From assembly GCA_007127395.1 (NCBI GenBank), contig SKZL01000131.1, forward strand, positions 1 through 7,795: 7,795 nt of DNA. Direction: 5' to 3'. Below are positions 6,754 through 7,795 of this stretch, one piece after another. How positions within the stretch are numbered: the stretch's first letter is position 1; every line of letters starts with the position of its first letter. A program made the position numbers and the translations under genes. The notes beneath the pieces are model-generated. The model saw nothing but the letters and a program-made list of their open reading frames with translations. It was not told the DNA's origin and did no database searches. Source of the stretch: Balneolaceae bacterium (GTDB lineage: Bacteria; Bacteroidota; Rhodothermia; Balneolales; Balneolaceae).

Positions 6754-7795
6754 TCAACAGTGCAAGAGCACATTTTTCACCATCCATCGCAGCAGATACA
6801 ATGCCTCCGGCATAACCTGCACCCTCACCACACGGATAGAGTCCACTGATCTGAATATGCTGAAAGGTTTTCGGGTCACGCGGTATCCGAACGGGTGAGG
6901 ATGTCCTGCTCTCAGGTGCATGTACAACTGCATCATTGGTGAGATACCCACGCATCGATTGATCGAACTTCTTAAATCCGTCTACAAGTGCGTCATGGAT
7001 AAAATCAGGCAGAACCTCTTTGAGCATTACAGAACGAATTCCCGGTGCATAGGAGGTTTTAGGCAAGTCTGCAGATCGTTTTCCATCGACAAAATCCATT
7101 AACCTCTGTGCGGGTGCAGTCTGTGTTTGCCCTCCTAACTCCCAGGCCTTTTTTTCAATTGCACTTTGAAATGCGACAGCTGCAAGTGGCCCTTGATCTG
7201 CAAACGGTTCAAAATCACTTAAACGCAACTCCACTACGATACCTGAATTCGCCGTTGCCCTGGCTCGCCTGGATGATGACCATCCGTTGGTTACGATTTC
7301 ACCCGGACTCGTGGCACAAGGCGCTATAACCCCGCCGGGACACATACAGAATGAATAGACACCCCTTCCACCCACTTTTTTTGATACAGAGTATGGGGAT
7401 GGCGGTAAATATTCGCCCCGGGTATCACAACCGTATTGGATGGAATCGATCAGAGCCTGAGGGTGCTCAACCCTTACCCCGATGGCAAGCGGCTTTACTT
7501 CCAGTTCAATCTTATTCCGGTGCAGCAGTTCAAAAATATCCCTGGCGGAGTGACCGGTAGCCAAAACTACCTGCTCCGACCGGAATGTTTCACCCTGAGC
7601 TGTCCTCACACCTTTAATCTGCCCGGATTCAATCAGCAGGTCTGTTACCCTGGTATTAAAATGAATCTCTCCCCCATGATTCAGAATACACTTTCGCATC
7701 GAAGCAATGATCGGAGGCAGTTTATTCGTTCCAATATGCGGATGGGCATCAACCATAATCTCCGCGGATGCGCCAATTCCAACCAGTAGTTGCAA
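6734..7795 (-). CDS. FAD-dependent dehydrogenase, COG2509 type (5' end missing)
   Basis: C-terminal 353 residues of a flavoprotein; reading continues through the window end. The TTG at the edge is very unlikely to be the start, because these proteins are usually around 500 residues or more and the N-terminal FAD-binding GxGxxG is absent here. Seen in order, counted from the first visible codon: AHPHIGTNKLP (17-27); the strand QVVLATGHSARD (75-86), typical of the second part of an FAD Rossmann fold; VGGRGVYSFCMCPGG (141-155) with a CxC pair (C150, C152); ESRTSSPVRI (295-304); and LYPCGEGAGYAGGIVSAAMDGE (319-340), the C-terminal FAD-contacting segment. This order is characteristic of the uncharacterised NAD(P)/FAD-dependent oxidoreductases of COG2509. 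The protein is cytosolic in what is visible. Its substrate is unknown. It converges on the oxidoreductase gene. Confidence 0.88.
   Translation of the reverse strand: MQLLVGIGASAEIMVDAHPHIGTNKLPPIIASMRKCILNHGGEIHFNTRVTDLLIESGQIKGVRTAQGETFRSEQVVLATGHSARDIFELLHRNKIELEVKPLAIGVRVEHPQALIDSIQYGCDTRGEYLPPSPYSVSKKVGGRGVYSFCMCPGGVIAPCATSPGEIVTNGWSSSRRARATANSGIVVELRLSDFEPFADQGPLAAVAFQSAIEKKAWELGGQTQTAPAQRLMDFVDGKRSADLPKTSYAPGIRSVMLKEVLPDFIHDALVDGFKKFDQSMRGYLTNDAVVHAPESRTSSPVRIPRDPKTFQHIQISGLYPCGEGAGYAGGIVSAAMDGEKCALALLRNLDQS

Noticed and set aside
7108..7789. Plus-strand open frames of 60-117 codons opposite the FAD gene
   Set aside because: They lie wholly inside a minus-strand gene with strong family motifs, show no recognisable domain and have compositions expected of antisense shadows.
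7793..7795. TTG at the right edge as a start codon for the FAD protein
   Set aside because: The visible part lacks the N-terminal FAD-binding fold that the family needs, so the frame surely continues beyond the window.
1..7795. Insertion sequences, CRISPR arrays, tRNA or rRNA genes, frameshifted genes
   Set aside because: I found no transposase, no regularly spaced repeats, no cloverleaf-like or rRNA-like sequence, and every main gene reads through without interruption.

Overview
The window reads as ordinary chromosomal DNA from a bacterium of the Bacteroidota/Balneolota group. Three things suggest this: AT-rich spacers; no recognisable AGGAGG-type ribosome binding site before any of the five fully visible genes with a free upstream leader; and protein types common in that group, namely a DUF2520 Rossmann protein, a LysRS with Bacteroidota-style motif 2 context, a Tat-exported Gfo/Idh/MocA oxidoreductase and a COG2509 FAD protein. 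The lineage is an inference; no rRNA or other decisive marker is present.

Left block (139-2386, minus strand): a compact three-gene cluster transcribed leftward. It runs from an Sfp-type 4'-phosphopantetheinyl transferase, through a divergent MEMO-family protein that seems to have lost most of its metal ligands, to a Rossmann/DUF2520 protein. The last two genes share a TGATG stop/start junction. A weak hairpin with a T run at 97-121 looks like the end of a plus-strand gene lying left of the window.

Middle block (2550-5368, plus strand): lysS, complete class II lysyl-tRNA synthetase, is followed after 62 bases by a LolC/LolE-type permease with four predicted membrane segments. Its ATPase partner is not in the window. 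The 163-base spacer between the divergent transferase and lysS must hold both promoters and contains an inverted repeat that could be an operator.

Right block (5580-7795): a Tat-signal Gfo/Idh/MocA oxidoreductase on the plus strand converges with the 3' two thirds of a COG2509 FAD-dependent dehydrogenase on the minus strand, which is cut by the window end. Their 3' ends overlap by 10 bases, and a hairpin with both stop codons in or at its loop looks like a shared bidirectional terminator.

I see no mobile element, CRISPR array, tRNA, rRNA, frameshifted gene or clear defence or biosynthetic system. The most unusual item is the degenerate MEMO-like protein and its pairing with a phosphopantetheinyl transferase and a DUF2520 protein.
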